Made by a program: the position numbers and the translations under genes | NCBI GenBank assembly: GCA_033980235.1 | Contig: CM067065.1 | Location: forward strand, 10,066,373-10,130,372 | Direction: 5' to 3' | Length of the DNA: 64,000 nucleotides | From: Diadema setosum | Lineage: Eukaryota; Echinodermata; Echinoidea; Diadematoida; Diadematidae | Shown here: piece after piece, positions 1 through 11,956 of the stretch | How positions within the stretch are numbered: position 1 is the first letter of the stretch | Layout of the letters: every line of letters begins with the position of its first letter | Notes under the pieces: model-generated | Database searches by the model: none | What the model was told of the DNA's origin: nothing | Seen by the model: only the letters and a program-made list of their open reading frames with translations

Positions 1-2454
1 CCTTACTTTCACACACACCATATCAATATGTTCCTTCCACATTAATTTTTCATCAATTACTACACCCAAGAATTTCACTGACTTAAAAAAAAAAGAAATC
101 TTACAATTATCAATACATATATCAACTTCATTTACAATATATTTGTTTCTAGGCTTAAAAAGCATACAACATGTTTTATCCACGTTTAATTTAAGTCTAT
201 TTGCTTGAAACCAATCATTAACTAAACAAAGTTCATGATTAAAAGTTGAACAAAGAACATTCATATCATTACCAGACAAAAATAAACTGGTGTCATCTGC
301 AAAAGCAATAGTGTGAAGTAACTTACTTGAAAACTGCAAATCATTAACATATAAAAGGAATAATAAAGGCCCTAAAACAGATCCCTGAGGAACACCAATA
401 TTTACACAACGATATGTAGACGATATACCATTTATGGACACATATTGCACTCTATCACATAAATAACTCCGAAACAAATTCAATGCAATACCTCTGATAC
501 CATATATTTCCATCTTTTTGATAAGAATACTATGTTCCATACAATCAAAAGCTTTAGACAAATCTAAACATAATCCAATCAAAAACCTCTTATTTTCAAA
601 AGACTGTACTATTATATTACTTAATTCCATTAAAGCCATGTATGAAGAATACCCTTTTCTGAAACCAAATTGTTTCGAATATAGAATATCTCTTTCATGT
701 AAAAATTTCATCAGCTGATTATATATCAACCTTTCAAATATCTTCGAGAAAACAGATAAAAGAGAAATAGGTCTATAATTTGTTAAAAGATCTTTATCAC
801 CTCCTTTGTGGACAGGAATAAGTTTTGCTATCTTTAAACACTTTGGAAACACACCATCTTTTAAAGATGCATTAAACATATTGCACAAGGGATTTACAAA
901 TAAAATAATACTCCTCTTTATAACATAACTATCAATATCATCATATCCAGGACTTTTATAGGCCTTAAAAACATAGAGTGAGGATTATTACTTGTTGATA
1001 AAAATTTCCTAAAATGTGAAGAAGTAGATGGAACTGTATTTACAATTTTTGAACCTATATTACTAAAAAATACATTAAATGTATCAGCAATGGCATATTG
1101 ATCACACAGAAATTGCACGTTCGGTTGCAAAATGCGACATTGCACTTTTTCCCTCACCTTACAAAGAAGCCTGTTTATAATTTTCCACGTACCCTTAATA
1201 TCATTATGAACATTCTTAAATCTATTATAATAATAATTTCGCTTCTTTTGACGTAACTCAGCATTAACTTTATTTCTACATGCAATATAAACAGCCTTTC
1301 GATACTCTGTTGGGTTCTTTAAATACTTCGAATACAATACATTTTTCTTATTACACATTTTCCTAAGAATATTATCAAACCATGGGTTTTTTTTATATTG
1401 ATTACACTTTCGTTTACTTTCAATATATGGAAAACACTGATTATACAATTGAGTTACCACTTTCATAAATTTATAAAATTGATCATCAACATTCCCCTGC
1501 ATTACATCATTATTCCAATCAATCTCATTTAATTTTCCACAAAATTGCATCATATTATTATCACAAATATTGCGTTTATAAATCTTTTCAGAACTTTCAA
1601 TATTACCGAAATCATAATGACAAAATACAGGCAAATGGTCGCTTACATCTGTAACTATAATCCCTGCCCTTTTGACTATTTCAGGTCTATTTACAAAAAT
1701 ATTATCAATCAGTGAACTTGAATATTCAGTTACTCTAGTTGGTTTAAGTATCAATGGACTAAATGAGTACGTCTTCAAAACATCAACATATTTATCAACA
1801 TCTGAGCATAACGTAACATTCAGTAAATCAATATTAAAATCACCGGATAAAAGACATTCTCTCTGCTCATCACAAACTTAGCTTAATGAGTTCTCCAGAT
1901 ATCATAAAAATTCAGCAATAGATTGAGAAGGTGGTCTATAAATAACGGCAAGTATAACATTTTTATATTTTGTACGGATTTCTATAAATCTTGATTCAAT
2001 ACTGTCATTAAATACATCAAGATCTTTACGTATTACAAACTTTACTTCATTACTTACATAAAAACCAACACCACCACCTCGTTTCTGCCTTCTCTCGCTA
2101 CCCACGTATGAGTACCCATCCAAAGGCATCACTTCATCTTCTGTTAACCACGTTTCGGAAAGAGCAATGACAGAGAATTTATTTTTCGCGGATAAAATTA
2201 TTGTTTCAAACTTATGAAAATCTTTTTAAGACTTCTGCAATTAAAATTAACCAATGAAAATGATTTACCAGTGCTGAAAGATATGTTATTATAATCATCT
2301 GGCAAGAGATATGTAGCTTCATTGACAGATCATCCTGAAGACTTCTCACATTATCGATATTATCATATCTGCAATCATTGCACTCAGAATTATTGACATT
2401 TAATGTAAAACTATTTTGCCTTCCACATAGAATACATCTCTCGTATGATGACAT
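1..2454 (-). pseudogene. LINE ORF2 (endonuclease-reverse transcriptase) pseudogene
   Basis: The start at 2454 opens with a CxxC...CxxC pattern (CILC, then CNDC), as in some CR1/L2-type ORF2 proteins. The endonuclease follows in pieces: SETWLTEDE (about 2130-2160), GGGVGFYV (about 2080), GDFNIDLL (about 1830) and SDHLPVF (about 1640). The reverse transcriptase shows SPGYDDI (about 945), TNYRPISLL (about 770), DLSKAFDC (about 550), GVPQGS (about 390) and FADDT (about 297), so the catalytic Asp pair is present. At least three frameshifts interrupt it, so no protein is expected. The longest intact piece, 918-1778, covers the end of the endonuclease and the linker. Confidence 0.85.
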
Positions 2455-2723
2455 AAATCAGTACCACGAACAGTTAGACACAAAATGGGTTAACACGAAT
2501 ATAAAAAGAAATACAAGCAGTAAGAAAGCACGAGGGGGAAAAATCATTGATACACAAAAGAAGTACAATATCAATAAGTGTACATATAAGCATTAAGTTG
2601 AGTACGGTAAGTATGAAGAAAGAAAAAAAAAAGGAACGCAATATCTCTCTTATATTCCAGTAAAAAAGTATACAGTAAATTGGAATGCAACATCAGTAAG
2701 TGTTCTGTGTCCATAATTCACAT

Positions 2724-3550
2724 TCACAGTTTATTCAATTCATCTCGGCCTCTGATTATCCGTTTGATCGTTTTTCCGCCAGACGCTGGCAGCAATACAC
2801 AGATTCTGCCGTCGATCAACCATGCTTCTTTGACTTTATCGTGACGTTTCGCCTCCCACAGAAGATCCTGATTGGTGAAAGTTAGTTCATCATCAATTGC
2901 CATGCCGGAGCCTTTCAATTTCCTACGAGCGTGTAGCACTGGACTCCGCTTACGGTAGGAACAGAATTTGACAATGATCGCTCTCGGTCGCTTTCCTGGT
3001 TCGCTGTTCTGAGTCTGCGCAGTGGCAACAGTAGCAGTGGTAGCGGAGGAACCATTCGTCATGCCTGGTTTCCTTGAAGCAACGCGGTGTGACCGTTCGA
3101 TATCATCCAGCGTGAGGGGTACTTGAAGTTGCTGGGAGACAATCGGGCAGATGACTTCATCAGTCCTTTCACCGGCAGATTCTTTTACTCCATAGAATTT
3201 CAGACAATTCCGACGCGAGTACTGGTCTGCTTCATTCATAGCTCTCTTCAGGTTGTCAATGGAAGTGGCCTGAGTCGCTAGGGAGTGCTTTAATTCATGA
3301 AGCTCCTTTTCTCTTCGACGCAAATCCGTTTCCAGCTGCAGTGATACGGCGTCATTGTGGTCTAATCTTTCCTTTATTTCAGAGTTACTTTTTCCAGGCT
3401 GGTCAGTCGCTCGATGAGTTGATTGACATGCTTGTCGACAGCTTTTTCTACGGCCATTCCAATGGCATTGAAAAAGGCATCGCTTTTCAGATAGTCTTGA
3501 ATAGCTTGAACGACGGTGGCTTCGGTGTTCATCTTAGTTTTGGACGCCAT
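2724..3550 (-). pseudogene. LINE ORF1 (coiled coil plus RRM-like), one frameshift
   Basis: The N-terminal part starts at ATG 3550 and reads for about 55 residues before a stop near 3382. The following frame carries a heptad-rich helix (RRREKELHELKHSL), then RRNCLKFYGVKE and a basic C-terminal half to a stop at 2724. The RRNxxxFxGxxE signature is typical of the RNA-binding ORF1 proteins of CR1/L2/L1-type LINEs, which bind the element RNA. The two frames join if one base is shifted at about 3386, so it is a broken gene. Confidence 0.75.
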
Positions 3551-4225
3551 TTTGGATTATGGTGAAACAAGTAGAAATATTCAATCAGAATGGTGGCAGT
3601 ATGTTCGCACGGGTAGAGATGAGGGTAGTCGGAGAGTAAACATCAACCCTGATGAGATTTCCCGTGATGAAGACGATACTATATCATATGTTTCAGGTTT
3701 AAAGGCAGGGTGACGTACAACACAATGTCCGCCATCTAGGCATAGAGAGCGTCGAATCCACGATTAATAGATATACTGATACCGATGCATTCCAAAAACT
3801 GTTCCATTAGATGAGAATCATAGTTACTTGCTCATTGTATGATAACGGGAAACGAAAGCAGGAAACATTTCAGAACAAAACAGGTAATGTTCACTTACGG
3901 CATTTACCTCTGTACGGGAAAATTCGAAGCATACACTGTTGTATGTTGAAGGGCGGCGTTTGAAATCACAACACGTATATGTGGGACTAACCAGTGACTT
4001 GGTCAGTAGGGTGGTCATCAGGCGACACTTCATTGGCTCAGAATTCCAATCAAAATGTTCTGTATATCCCATCCAAGTACGGTAGCTCTCCTCAAGGGTG
4101 TGTTTACATAGTAAACTGGCTAAAGATGACCAGAAGTGTGCTTTCGTAAAAAGCGAGATCGCGCTTTATTAAGTTTGCTGTTGTATACAGAATGTACACA
4201 ACAGTTACTGCTTATATGATAATTG

Positions 4226-4510
4226 TATTCCTTGACCTACAAAAACAAAGGTTTAGACACCAGAATCTATTTTCTGAGGGCTTTATGTCCTAGTATATAG
4301 CGACTTATTCCTGAGTGTACTACATTACTGATACGAAGATACGGGCTTGCACAGGCAATATGGGGGCCATTTTGTATGTAATTATATGCAAATATATGCA
4401 AAAACTATAGAAAGGGATGCCTTGAAAGTTGCTGAAGATAACATTTTTGAATTCCTTGACCTAAAAAAACATAGGTTTAGACACCGGAATTTACTTTCTG
4501 TGGGTTATAT
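4226..4510. repeat. Duplicated anonymous unit beside the TIR element
   Basis: A segment beginning ATTCCTTGACCTA and containing GGTTTAGACACC occurs at 4226 and again at 4451. The second copy is interrupted by the TIR element at 4510-5274, after which its homology resumes (GGCGGCCATTTTG at about 5310 against GGGGCCATTTTG at about 4365). The insertion therefore postdates the duplication. The rest of 3560-4225 shows nothing I recognise. Confidence 0.6.
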
Positions 4511-5274
4511 GTGACCCGCTACAACAAAATGGTCCTAAAGTCGCGCACGGTCGAAGCCGTGAAAATCGAGTTTGAAGTTAGAGCATCAAAATTGGTCAAA
4601 ACTTACGATTTTCTGAATTTGACATATTATTAGAGTCTGACATGTCTTCTATCATCTGTCGAAATTTTGAAGCAAAATGATGAAAGGAAGGACCAAAAAA
4701 TAGCGTTTTTCTGGGCCATTTTTTTTTTTTTTTGGCGTTTCAACGAAGCAGAAACTGGTTCGAACATTTGGATTGAGCGCCACACATAGGCACCGCCCCT
4801 AACAACGACCAGAGTGATCTCATTGGTCAGTTTGCTGCTTGCCGCTAGCCGAAGCGTGAAGCTCGCACACTGCCCAGTCGACTGGAGCGTGCGGGCGGGT
4901 TGCGCTATGCCCAGCCGCTTCTCACATCCTGGTAACTGATTGGTTGGTGAGGAGACCGCCGACGCTGTGTTTGAATGAGCATTTCGGGGGTTGCTAGGGC
5001 TTAACTTCTATTGTCCGGAGGTGAATACTGACTTGCGTGTCTCTTGATTGTGATTGCGTCGCAAGGAGAACTTTTAGGGCGCTTTTCTCGAAACAGTGAT
5101 TTCCCAGACGTCTTGACATGCTCTCTTTTAAACATCAATTTCTCCGCAGCCGATTATTTTTATAAGACGTGTTATATATCAATTTAAAGCAGAAAGATTA
5201 GGAAATTGTGTCATGCAATTTTCAAATAATCGACCTCGCCCGACTTTAGGATCATTTTGTTGTAGCGGGTCACA
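4510..5274. mobile_element. TGTGACC-family TIR element, subfamily 1, copy 1
   Basis: Both ends carry a near-perfect terminal inverted repeat of about 34 bp starting TGTGACCCGCTACAACAAAA, flanked by TA (TATA on both sides here). The 765-bp interior has no long ORF, so it is non-autonomous. Two further copies lie at 52125-52892 and 53606-54365. The TA target is consistent with a Tc1/mariner-like mobiliser, which is inference. The interior holds CCAAT-type (ATTGG) and CCGCCCC boxes. Confidence 0.85.
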
Positions 5275-5741
5275 TATATCCCGAGATATAGGCATAAATA
5301 GGGTGTATGGCGGCCATTTTGAATTTATGCAAATTAGACACTGATCCACCACTCGAAGGGAACTTTTCATATGTTATTTTAAAAGCTCTTCCCGGTCAAA
5401 TGCAAGTGAAATCGTTTCTGTTGCAATTAGTTGTGGGTTAACCCACTTTTTGTTGTATTTTGACTGGACTAATAGACAATACCATGCACTTGTCCTTTGT
5501 CAATGTGAATTAATCCTAGTATTAGAGAAACGCATTAGAATCCTTCTTGAGAAATTGTGATTAACTTATCAAAGATTGTCTTTAACACAGTTTGAGCTTT
5601 GAGTAAACAGCTGAGGCTACAGAGCTCTCAAAGATCCCTTCACAAAGATGCAGGTCCGTGCATTTGTAGACACATTTTAAACAATGTCAATACAGTGTGT
5701 TTGTAATACTGTTATCACAGATTCTCTCTCAAGAGTTTCTC
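5275..5741. other. Anonymous intergenic sequence
   Basis: After the last homology to the 4226 unit (to about 5340), I see no coding signal, TIR or tandem repeat. Confidence 0.4.
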
Positions 5742-6186
5742 TTAACTCCTTATGTGCCAAGGAGGAAACCCCTCGTGTGCCACATTATTCTGAGACACCA
5801 ACGTGGTCAAGCGTTGGGAAAACAATCTATTTTCCAAATCTGTTAAGCCTTTATAGATCTCCGTTAAATTGTACACGAACTGAGCAAAATTGTTGAGAAA
5901 ATCTGTAATTGCTTTTCTGTCAAATGCCCTGTAGCTACAATGTACATTACTGTAAATGTATGACTTTTGCATAAAAAGCAGTGACAGAGACTTAGAAGTT
6001 GCACGCAAATCCGAGTATGAAACACTGCTAGTGAGACGAGAGGAACGGAATCGCGAGAAACGCTTTCATTGTACTGTGGCATAGTGTGGAGATTTGTAGA
6101 TTGATTTTGGTGGGTTTGTGCGCCTGAGCGGAATATGCGAAGTTGGCACGCCGTCGGACGTGCGAACATGGCACCTAAAGAGTTAA
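5742..6186. mobile_element. TTAA-ended MITE, copy 1
   Basis: The ends read TTAACTCCTTATGTGCCA and, inverted, TTAACTCTTTAGGTGCCA. The 445-bp element has a relative in the same orientation at 31098-31607; the two share internal words such as GTGTGCCACNTTATTCTGAGAC and a GGACGTGCGAAC box near the right end. TTAA at both ends fits a piggyBac-type target choice (inference). There is no transposase ORF. Confidence 0.75.
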
Positions 6187-7063
6187 CTGGCACCAGAAGG
6201 AAAAAGAAATGAAACGAAGTTTAGTATGCATGTTAATAATATCTTATGGTAAATCTATGCTAGGCATGGTGTAGTATGCATAGTATCCAGGTGTGGTATG
6301 GTATGGTATGGTATGGTATGGTATGCTTGTAACGCTGTGCGTACCTCTTCCCGTGTGTCTAAAAAGCAATACAGAATGTTACAGTAACTAACAGTGACCA
6401 AGATGTATTAAGAGCAAAGAGCTCAACGTCGAACAAAAACAAAAAAAAATATAAAAATCCTACAAACCCCATAAAATTTGATGAAGAAAAAAAAAAAACA
6501 GTCAAGCCTAACAAACAAGGCTAAGCAATCGAAGTACGTTGAAATTCAAGGAAAAATAAGTTTATGTATACGCTATAGATTGAGCTGATTGTTAATTTTT
6601 GCTTTTAAACTTTCGTTTGTTGGTTAGATGTTGGAAAGTCTCCCCATAGTTTGATATCTAAGGCTTTCTTTTGGAAACAATCATAATATGTGTAGGACCT
6701 ACATTTTATGTGTGTCGACAATTTGACATGATTTGTTTTTCAATCCGTAGGCCTTATTTCAAGATTTGTCGTCGACACCAAATTCTGGTTGTATGCCCAG
6801 GATGACTTCAGCTGACATAATTAGGTTTTCACTGTACAAATTTAGAAATAATCGTAATTGAAATATGCTTTGAAGCATTTCAAATTCCTTATTTCTGCAC
6901 CAACTTTACTTTATCCTTATTTTCTTGCCTTTCAGCGATTTCAGACGGAGTAATTACAACAATATCATATGGGTCTGCATCTTAGCATCATATGGCCCAT
7001 CAGTTTCAGGTTTATGAGATCACTAACCGGCAGCAAGAATTCGTTTTATCACGTATTTTGTTT
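6187..7063. other. Anonymous AT-rich sequence with a GGTAT pentamer run
   Basis: A (GGTAT) tandem run lies at about 6294-6324. Otherwise there are A-tracts and no recognisable gene or element. Confidence 0.5.
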
Positions 7064-7911
7064 CCTCCGCCAAGGGAGGTGGTTATGTTTTCGTTACCGT
7101 TTGTTTGTTCGTTAGTTAGTTCGTTAGTTTGTCTGTGTGCAAAATAACTCAAAAAGTACTTAACGGATTGGAATGAAACTTGCAGGAAAGGTTAAAGATG
7201 ACACACGTAACAAACGGGTAACTTTTGGTAGTGATCCAAGAATTTTGGGGGAACTTATGAAGGATGTTTGATATTTTGGTAAGTAGGGTCAATGGGAGTT
7301 CAATGGGGTCAACTTGGGAGTTCAGGCTGCGCGTATTTGAGGTTTGCATGCGCGCACGAAAGTGCGTGCTCTAGTTTTTGTCAGGGCGAGGCGCGAAGTG
7401 CAGCTGAGGGTCCATGACGAAACAAAGCCTTCTATTGACCGATTCTGTGACGCGCTATGTGTATTTTTGGCATGGGCAGCGCCATTACTGCGGTGTATCA
7501 TCCGACCCCCCCTCCTCTCTCCCCACCCCTCTTACGCGCGCAGAATGAAAAACTGATGCATGGTTGTTTTAGCCAATGGGCATCTCGTACTGAGTGCGCG
7601 AATGCTTGCTTGGTGCGCGAACCTTTGTTACAAGTGCGCGATAAACATGTTGCCCGTGGGGTGGGGGAGAGCAGGGGGGGGGGGTCGGCTGAGACACCGC
7701 AATTTGAGCTCATGGCTGCGCCCAGTGCCATAAAATGTCTGCTGCCCTCAACGAACCCGAATCGGTCAATATTGGGAAATCGAGCGACTTTCAGCACACA
7801 ATGGGTGGAAGGCACTGATATCTAGATCTCTATGGAAGAACAAGATCAGTGTTGGAAATGAGCTGCATGCTTGGCGGAAGTCTGCGCTCTCAGAGTGCTT
7901 CTCTAGTTTTT
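7064..7911. repeat. Dispersed repeat bounded by CCTCCGCCAAG / CTTGGCGGAAG
   Basis: The left edge CCTCCGCCAAGGGAGGTGG and the right edge CTTGGCGGAAGTCTGCGCTC are inverted with respect to each other. The interior begins with a GTTTGTTTGTTCGTTAG run and a segment reading CTCAAAAAGTACTTAACGGA. From memory, these edge words recur in many aquatic animal genomes; I cannot verify that here. No conserved protein is visible. A (TC)n run follows at about 7946-7967. Confidence 0.6.
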
Positions 7912-8716
7912 TAATGGATTCATTTTGACTTTTTTCACATGTCTAACTCTCTCTCTCTCTCTCTCTCATAAACAAAATAAAACAAAAAAACAAACCATTA
8001 TCTTATCAAATTTAAACTGCTACTCCTGTATAGACTCTTTATTTCTCATTGAAAAACATGTCTTTATACTTAAAAGGTAGTTGGAACACAGAAAGCGATG
8101 GGTAATTGTAATCGTCTGAACAAAATTTGTTATGGAGCAGTTCAATTATACTAGACTTGACAAGCATGAAAGAATATATTCCAAGCATGCTCTCTGTTCA
8201 CTAGCTCATAAATCCATAAATCGGATGCTCCCTGGATCTTCGCAATCATTCTTCTTTACAGTCATTATCTTGTTTTCAATCTTTGTTCACCTTTACGTGA
8301 TTACATTCTGTGAATTTCATGATACACAATGAAATTTCGTTGATATTTAAAAAAGAATGAAAGACCTCGATAGTTTATTTGTGTCAGTGTTGTTCTTATT
8401 CTTTTCCTTCTCCATTGCTCTTTTCGTCACGAAATTCACTGACGTACATGGAGTAGAAATCCTATCTAAGTGTATTTTACAAGATAATATTAATTTGCCT
8501 TTCATCAGAGCGATGTTGGTGTGCGAACTTTGAATTGAGAGCAACTTTGGTAAAATAATCATGCACGGTACTTAGGCCCTATGTTGTATTGAAAGAAAAT
8601 ATTGTGCTATTCACTCTAAGATCTTCTAAATCTATAACTTTTTGTACCACACAATTTCAACAGCATTTTAATACAATATGAACACAAATACATAATTGAC
8701 ATTTCTGGAAACAAGT
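7912..8716. other. Anonymous AT-rich sequence
   Basis: There is a TC microsatellite at the start; beyond it no coding or repeat structure is seen. Confidence 0.4.
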
Positions 8717-8981
8717 TAAAAGGATCGTATAGTATTGGCTGAGACCTAATTTCAGCTTCTAACATTTTTTTTGTGAGATAATGAGCAACCTCTTGCGAAA
8801 TATGAAAGAGCATGTTATTTCAAAAAGGATCCAACGCTTATATGATGAAAATTAGCCTTGAAATGGCTGAGATATTAATAAAGCGATCCTAACGAAAAGA
8901 AGGCCACAGGTTTCTTATTATGTCACCAAAAATGTTAGAAACCTGAATCCTCACCTCAACTAGTATACTATAAAAAATGGA
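8717..8981. mobile_element. AAAGG...TATAGTATTGGCTGAGA MITE, diverged copy
   Basis: The left end (AAAAGGATCGTATAGTATTG) and right end (AGTATACTATAAAAAATGG) are inverted repeats, and the order of internal words (ATGGCTGAGATATT, GGATCC, GTTAGAAACCTGA) matches the better copy at 14556-14935. Both ends are eroded. Confidence 0.6.
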
Positions 8982-9048
8982 CCTCGTAAAAGTCATGCTG
9001 CTTAGGCTGGAAATGTGAAAGAAAGTGCTAAAATCTCTTGGAGCTTCA

Positions 9049-9320
9049 AATGTACACAACCAGTAATTTTTACACAACAGTGGCAACAGCAGTTACATAA
9101 CTCTCAACTATACAACAGTTGTTTGAAGCATTATACACAACTTGTTGACTTGTAACCAGATTTTTTTTTTTTACATTTACTGTTGTGTGAAAATTGATAC
9201 ACAACACTGTGTAAAATGTACAAAACTTGAGTTGTGTACGACTTTACACAACAACTGTGTGGTTCATATAGTAATCATGGGTTGTGTTAATTTGTGCAAG
9301 AATATTTTACACAACTAATT
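9049..9320. repeat. Cluster of ACACAAC / GTTGTGT words on both strands
   Basis: At least ten instances of the 7-mer ACACAAC or its complement occur in about 270 bp, alternating in orientation, with an AT-rich core (poly-T at about 9165). A sparser echo lies at 10160-10260. There is no coding potential. Confidence 0.6.
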
Positions 9321-10891
9321 TGCAGTTTATACTGTCTCTTTAATATGTATTTCGTTAAGAGGGAGAAAAATCAGGGAGTGAATCTTTTCAATCTCTCATA
9401 GATGGCTGGCATTGTCGCGAATACATATTAAAAAAAAAATACTCTAAAACCAAAGTCTTTAACCACTTGCTGAAGAATTGTGTGCATTATGGTAAATATT
9501 ACGAACACTTTTTGGTTAATTACGTCATTTGATGACAAGAATCAACGACTTGAAATACCTTATTTCTCTTTTTGAGAGGTTGCCTTAAATTATATATCTC
9601 AGTGATCAGCTGATGAATGTAGATTTGTAGTCCATATTAATTCTGTTTCTCGCGAATAATTCGAAAGCACAAAACTTCGATTTCTCACAAAGCAAGTGGA
9701 GTGTATTTTAAAAGGCAACACAATTCATTCATGTGACCATGGCTATTCTTTAATACCTAACCAAGTAGGCCTATTGTCATATTAGATTACTTGTCACGAC
9801 ATTGAAAATTTGGTCACTTTCTTTCTGAAGATGAATTTGACTTTGCACCAGAAAATATTTTTTCTTTTATTGATCTCTTCTTGATTTAATATTATCACAG
9901 TCTTTACATTACATTGGCCATAAACGATGAGAAACTTCAAAATTAAAGCAGGAATGTTATTACTAAAAGTACTCACTTATAGTTAGATCGCATGGTAAAA
10001 TATTGCGTTGTGTGACTACTAAGATTAGTTCCTAACTCATATCAATTTAAAACCAAAGATCCTATAGGGCCTATTCGATACTTCGCAGTCAATCAATTTC
10101 TTGCTTTTTTATAAGGTACATACTAATAATTGTTAGGAACATTACCATAATTCATGATACAACTCTACACATAACTGTCACACAACGTCTACAAAATTCG
10201 TGTGGGTAACCCTATTGGAAAGAACATAGTGTCCCACAGTGTGTTCACAGTGTGTTCACATTATTGACTATGTGAGACCGCTCGAATTAAACTCGAATTA
10301 AACTAGAATGTAGCTGAAACGAGAGTAGACAAACGCGAAACTCATCAAAACCCTTGTCTACCAGCATAGTATTGCCTTGCATCCTGGAAAATCCATACAT
10401 TCAACATGCCCTCGTACTTGCCCTGAAAGGTGTGACAGGGCCTCACCAAAAACAAAGCGTTATAAATGACATTTCGTTCTAAACAAGTAAACATTTAATT
10501 TCGAAAATTATCTATTTCTTCGGCTGTAATGAAAGGTCCATATACGAAAGAAAACTGCCTGTACCTAGTGCTTCGTTACGACAAGAGCATTAGAAATTAT
10601 TTTTGATTAGTGAATTTTAATCAGTACATGTGCCTTTCAATACTCTAAATACATGTTGAATAATTGACTTTGAAATAAACACACGCACATAAAGACCCAC
10701 ACAGTCACGCACACACACGCACTTTTTGTTTTATGTTTTTTCTCTATTTGAATGGCATTTGATATCAGGTCCACATTAGTATGAAAAAAAAAACATAAGT
10801 GCAGCTGTACTCTTCTCTCTTGTGCTGCTTATTTTTTTTTCCAAGATACAGTACAAAATATGTTGGGGTTTTTGCTCAAATCAGGGAATGT
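9321..10891. other. Anonymous sequence
   Basis: AT-rich DNA with short A and CA runs (about 10680-10720). No gene, RNA or element recognised. Confidence 0.4.
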
Positions 10892-10962
10892 TTATATAAA
10901 GAGGAATGACATGAAATTATGCATGGCTCTCAGAAAGAACTAATCCATTCCTTATCTGCCTC

Positions 10963-11005
<43 letters not shown>

Positions 11006-11226
11006 AAAAAGAAACTTGTGCTGAATCACCTTCTTTTTTAACATATTTTTTTTTCTTTTGCACAGCACGCTCTATATACAAAAAGAAATTATCAAATTCA
11101 GCATATCTATTAGAGAAAAAAGATGTTGATCAACTTGATCAACTTGAAATGTTTATAATAAAGAGGAATGACATGAAATTATGCATGGCTCTCTGAAAGA
11201 ACTAATCCATTCCTTATCTGCCTCAT

Positions 11227-11259
<33 letters not shown>

Positions 11260-11420
11260 AAAAAGAAACTTGTGCTGAATCACCTTCTTTTTTAACATAT
11301 TGTTTTTTCTTTTGCACAGCACGCTCTATATACAAAAAGAAATTATCAAATTCAGCATATCTATTAGAGAAAAAAATTTTGATCAACTTGATCAAATCAA
11401 TCACTATCTGCTTCATTACA
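10892..11420. repeat. Recent tandem duplication of a 262-bp unit containing a CA microsatellite
   Basis: GAGGAATGACATGAAATTAT occurs at 10901 and again at 11163, and nearly every base between matches in the second copy. That includes the (CA)n run, the poly-T block and the TTGATCAACTTGATCAA end. The copies differ mainly in CA length and a few substitutions. Confidence 0.9.
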
Positions 11421-11706
11421 TAAACTCTAAAACTCCCTTACACTCCCATGAGAATGTATTGTTTCCTAAAACCTGCAGTAAACTGAAAAAAAAATTAAAT
11501 CATGCTTAAACTAACAGAACGAAAATCATCATTTTCATAACCTATCAACTTACCCCCTGTACAAAACAAAACAACCATATGTGCATATTGTCAAAACAAC
11601 CCCCATTTTTTAGCTTAACCTTAACATTAATACGCCGAAACCGAAACTGACAACACGTCTGACGTGGGGGAAGAAAGATTAAGAATGGCATAATTAAGAT
11701 ATACAG

Positions 11707-11956
11707 TTGAAGAGTTTGTTTGCAAAACCGACAAATCCATTTTTGAAGATTTTGAAGTACAATCTCTGTCATAAAGTACAAAATAATACCTTTTAAATGA
11801 TATATTGTTCACTACATATGAAGGTACATTTTTTAAGTTATGGTCAAAAGAAGCGGAAATTTTCGTATTATTCTCTTTATTTTTCTTGACCTTTAATCGC
11901 AAATATCTCCATTTGGGATATATAGACATATCGGTTTTTGCAAACAAATTCTTCAA
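11707..11956. mobile_element. GAAGAGTTTG MITE, copy 1
   Basis: Termini of the form TTGAAGAGTTTGTTTGCAAA are inverted at the two ends of a 250-bp element. The interior words AAAATAATACCTTTTAAATG and TATGGTCAAAAGAAGC recur in copies at 19560-19800 and 28402-28645. No ORF of significance. Confidence 0.8.

Larger units (their letters stand above)
1..3560 (-). mobile_element. CR1/L2/Jockey-like LINE, degraded, 3' end off the left edge
   Basis: Two-ORF non-LTR retrotransposon read on the minus strand. From 5' to 3' it has ORF1 (3550-2724), a 270-bp inter-ORF gap, ORF2 with a cysteine motif, an apurinic-like endonuclease and a reverse transcriptase running off position 1. Frameshifts at about 3386, 2230, 1905 and 955 make it inactive. 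The clade is inferred from the EN plus RT layout and the ORF1 type. The 5' end near 3560 is placed from the ORF1 start; no target duplication can be seen because the 3' end is outside. Confidence 0.85.
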
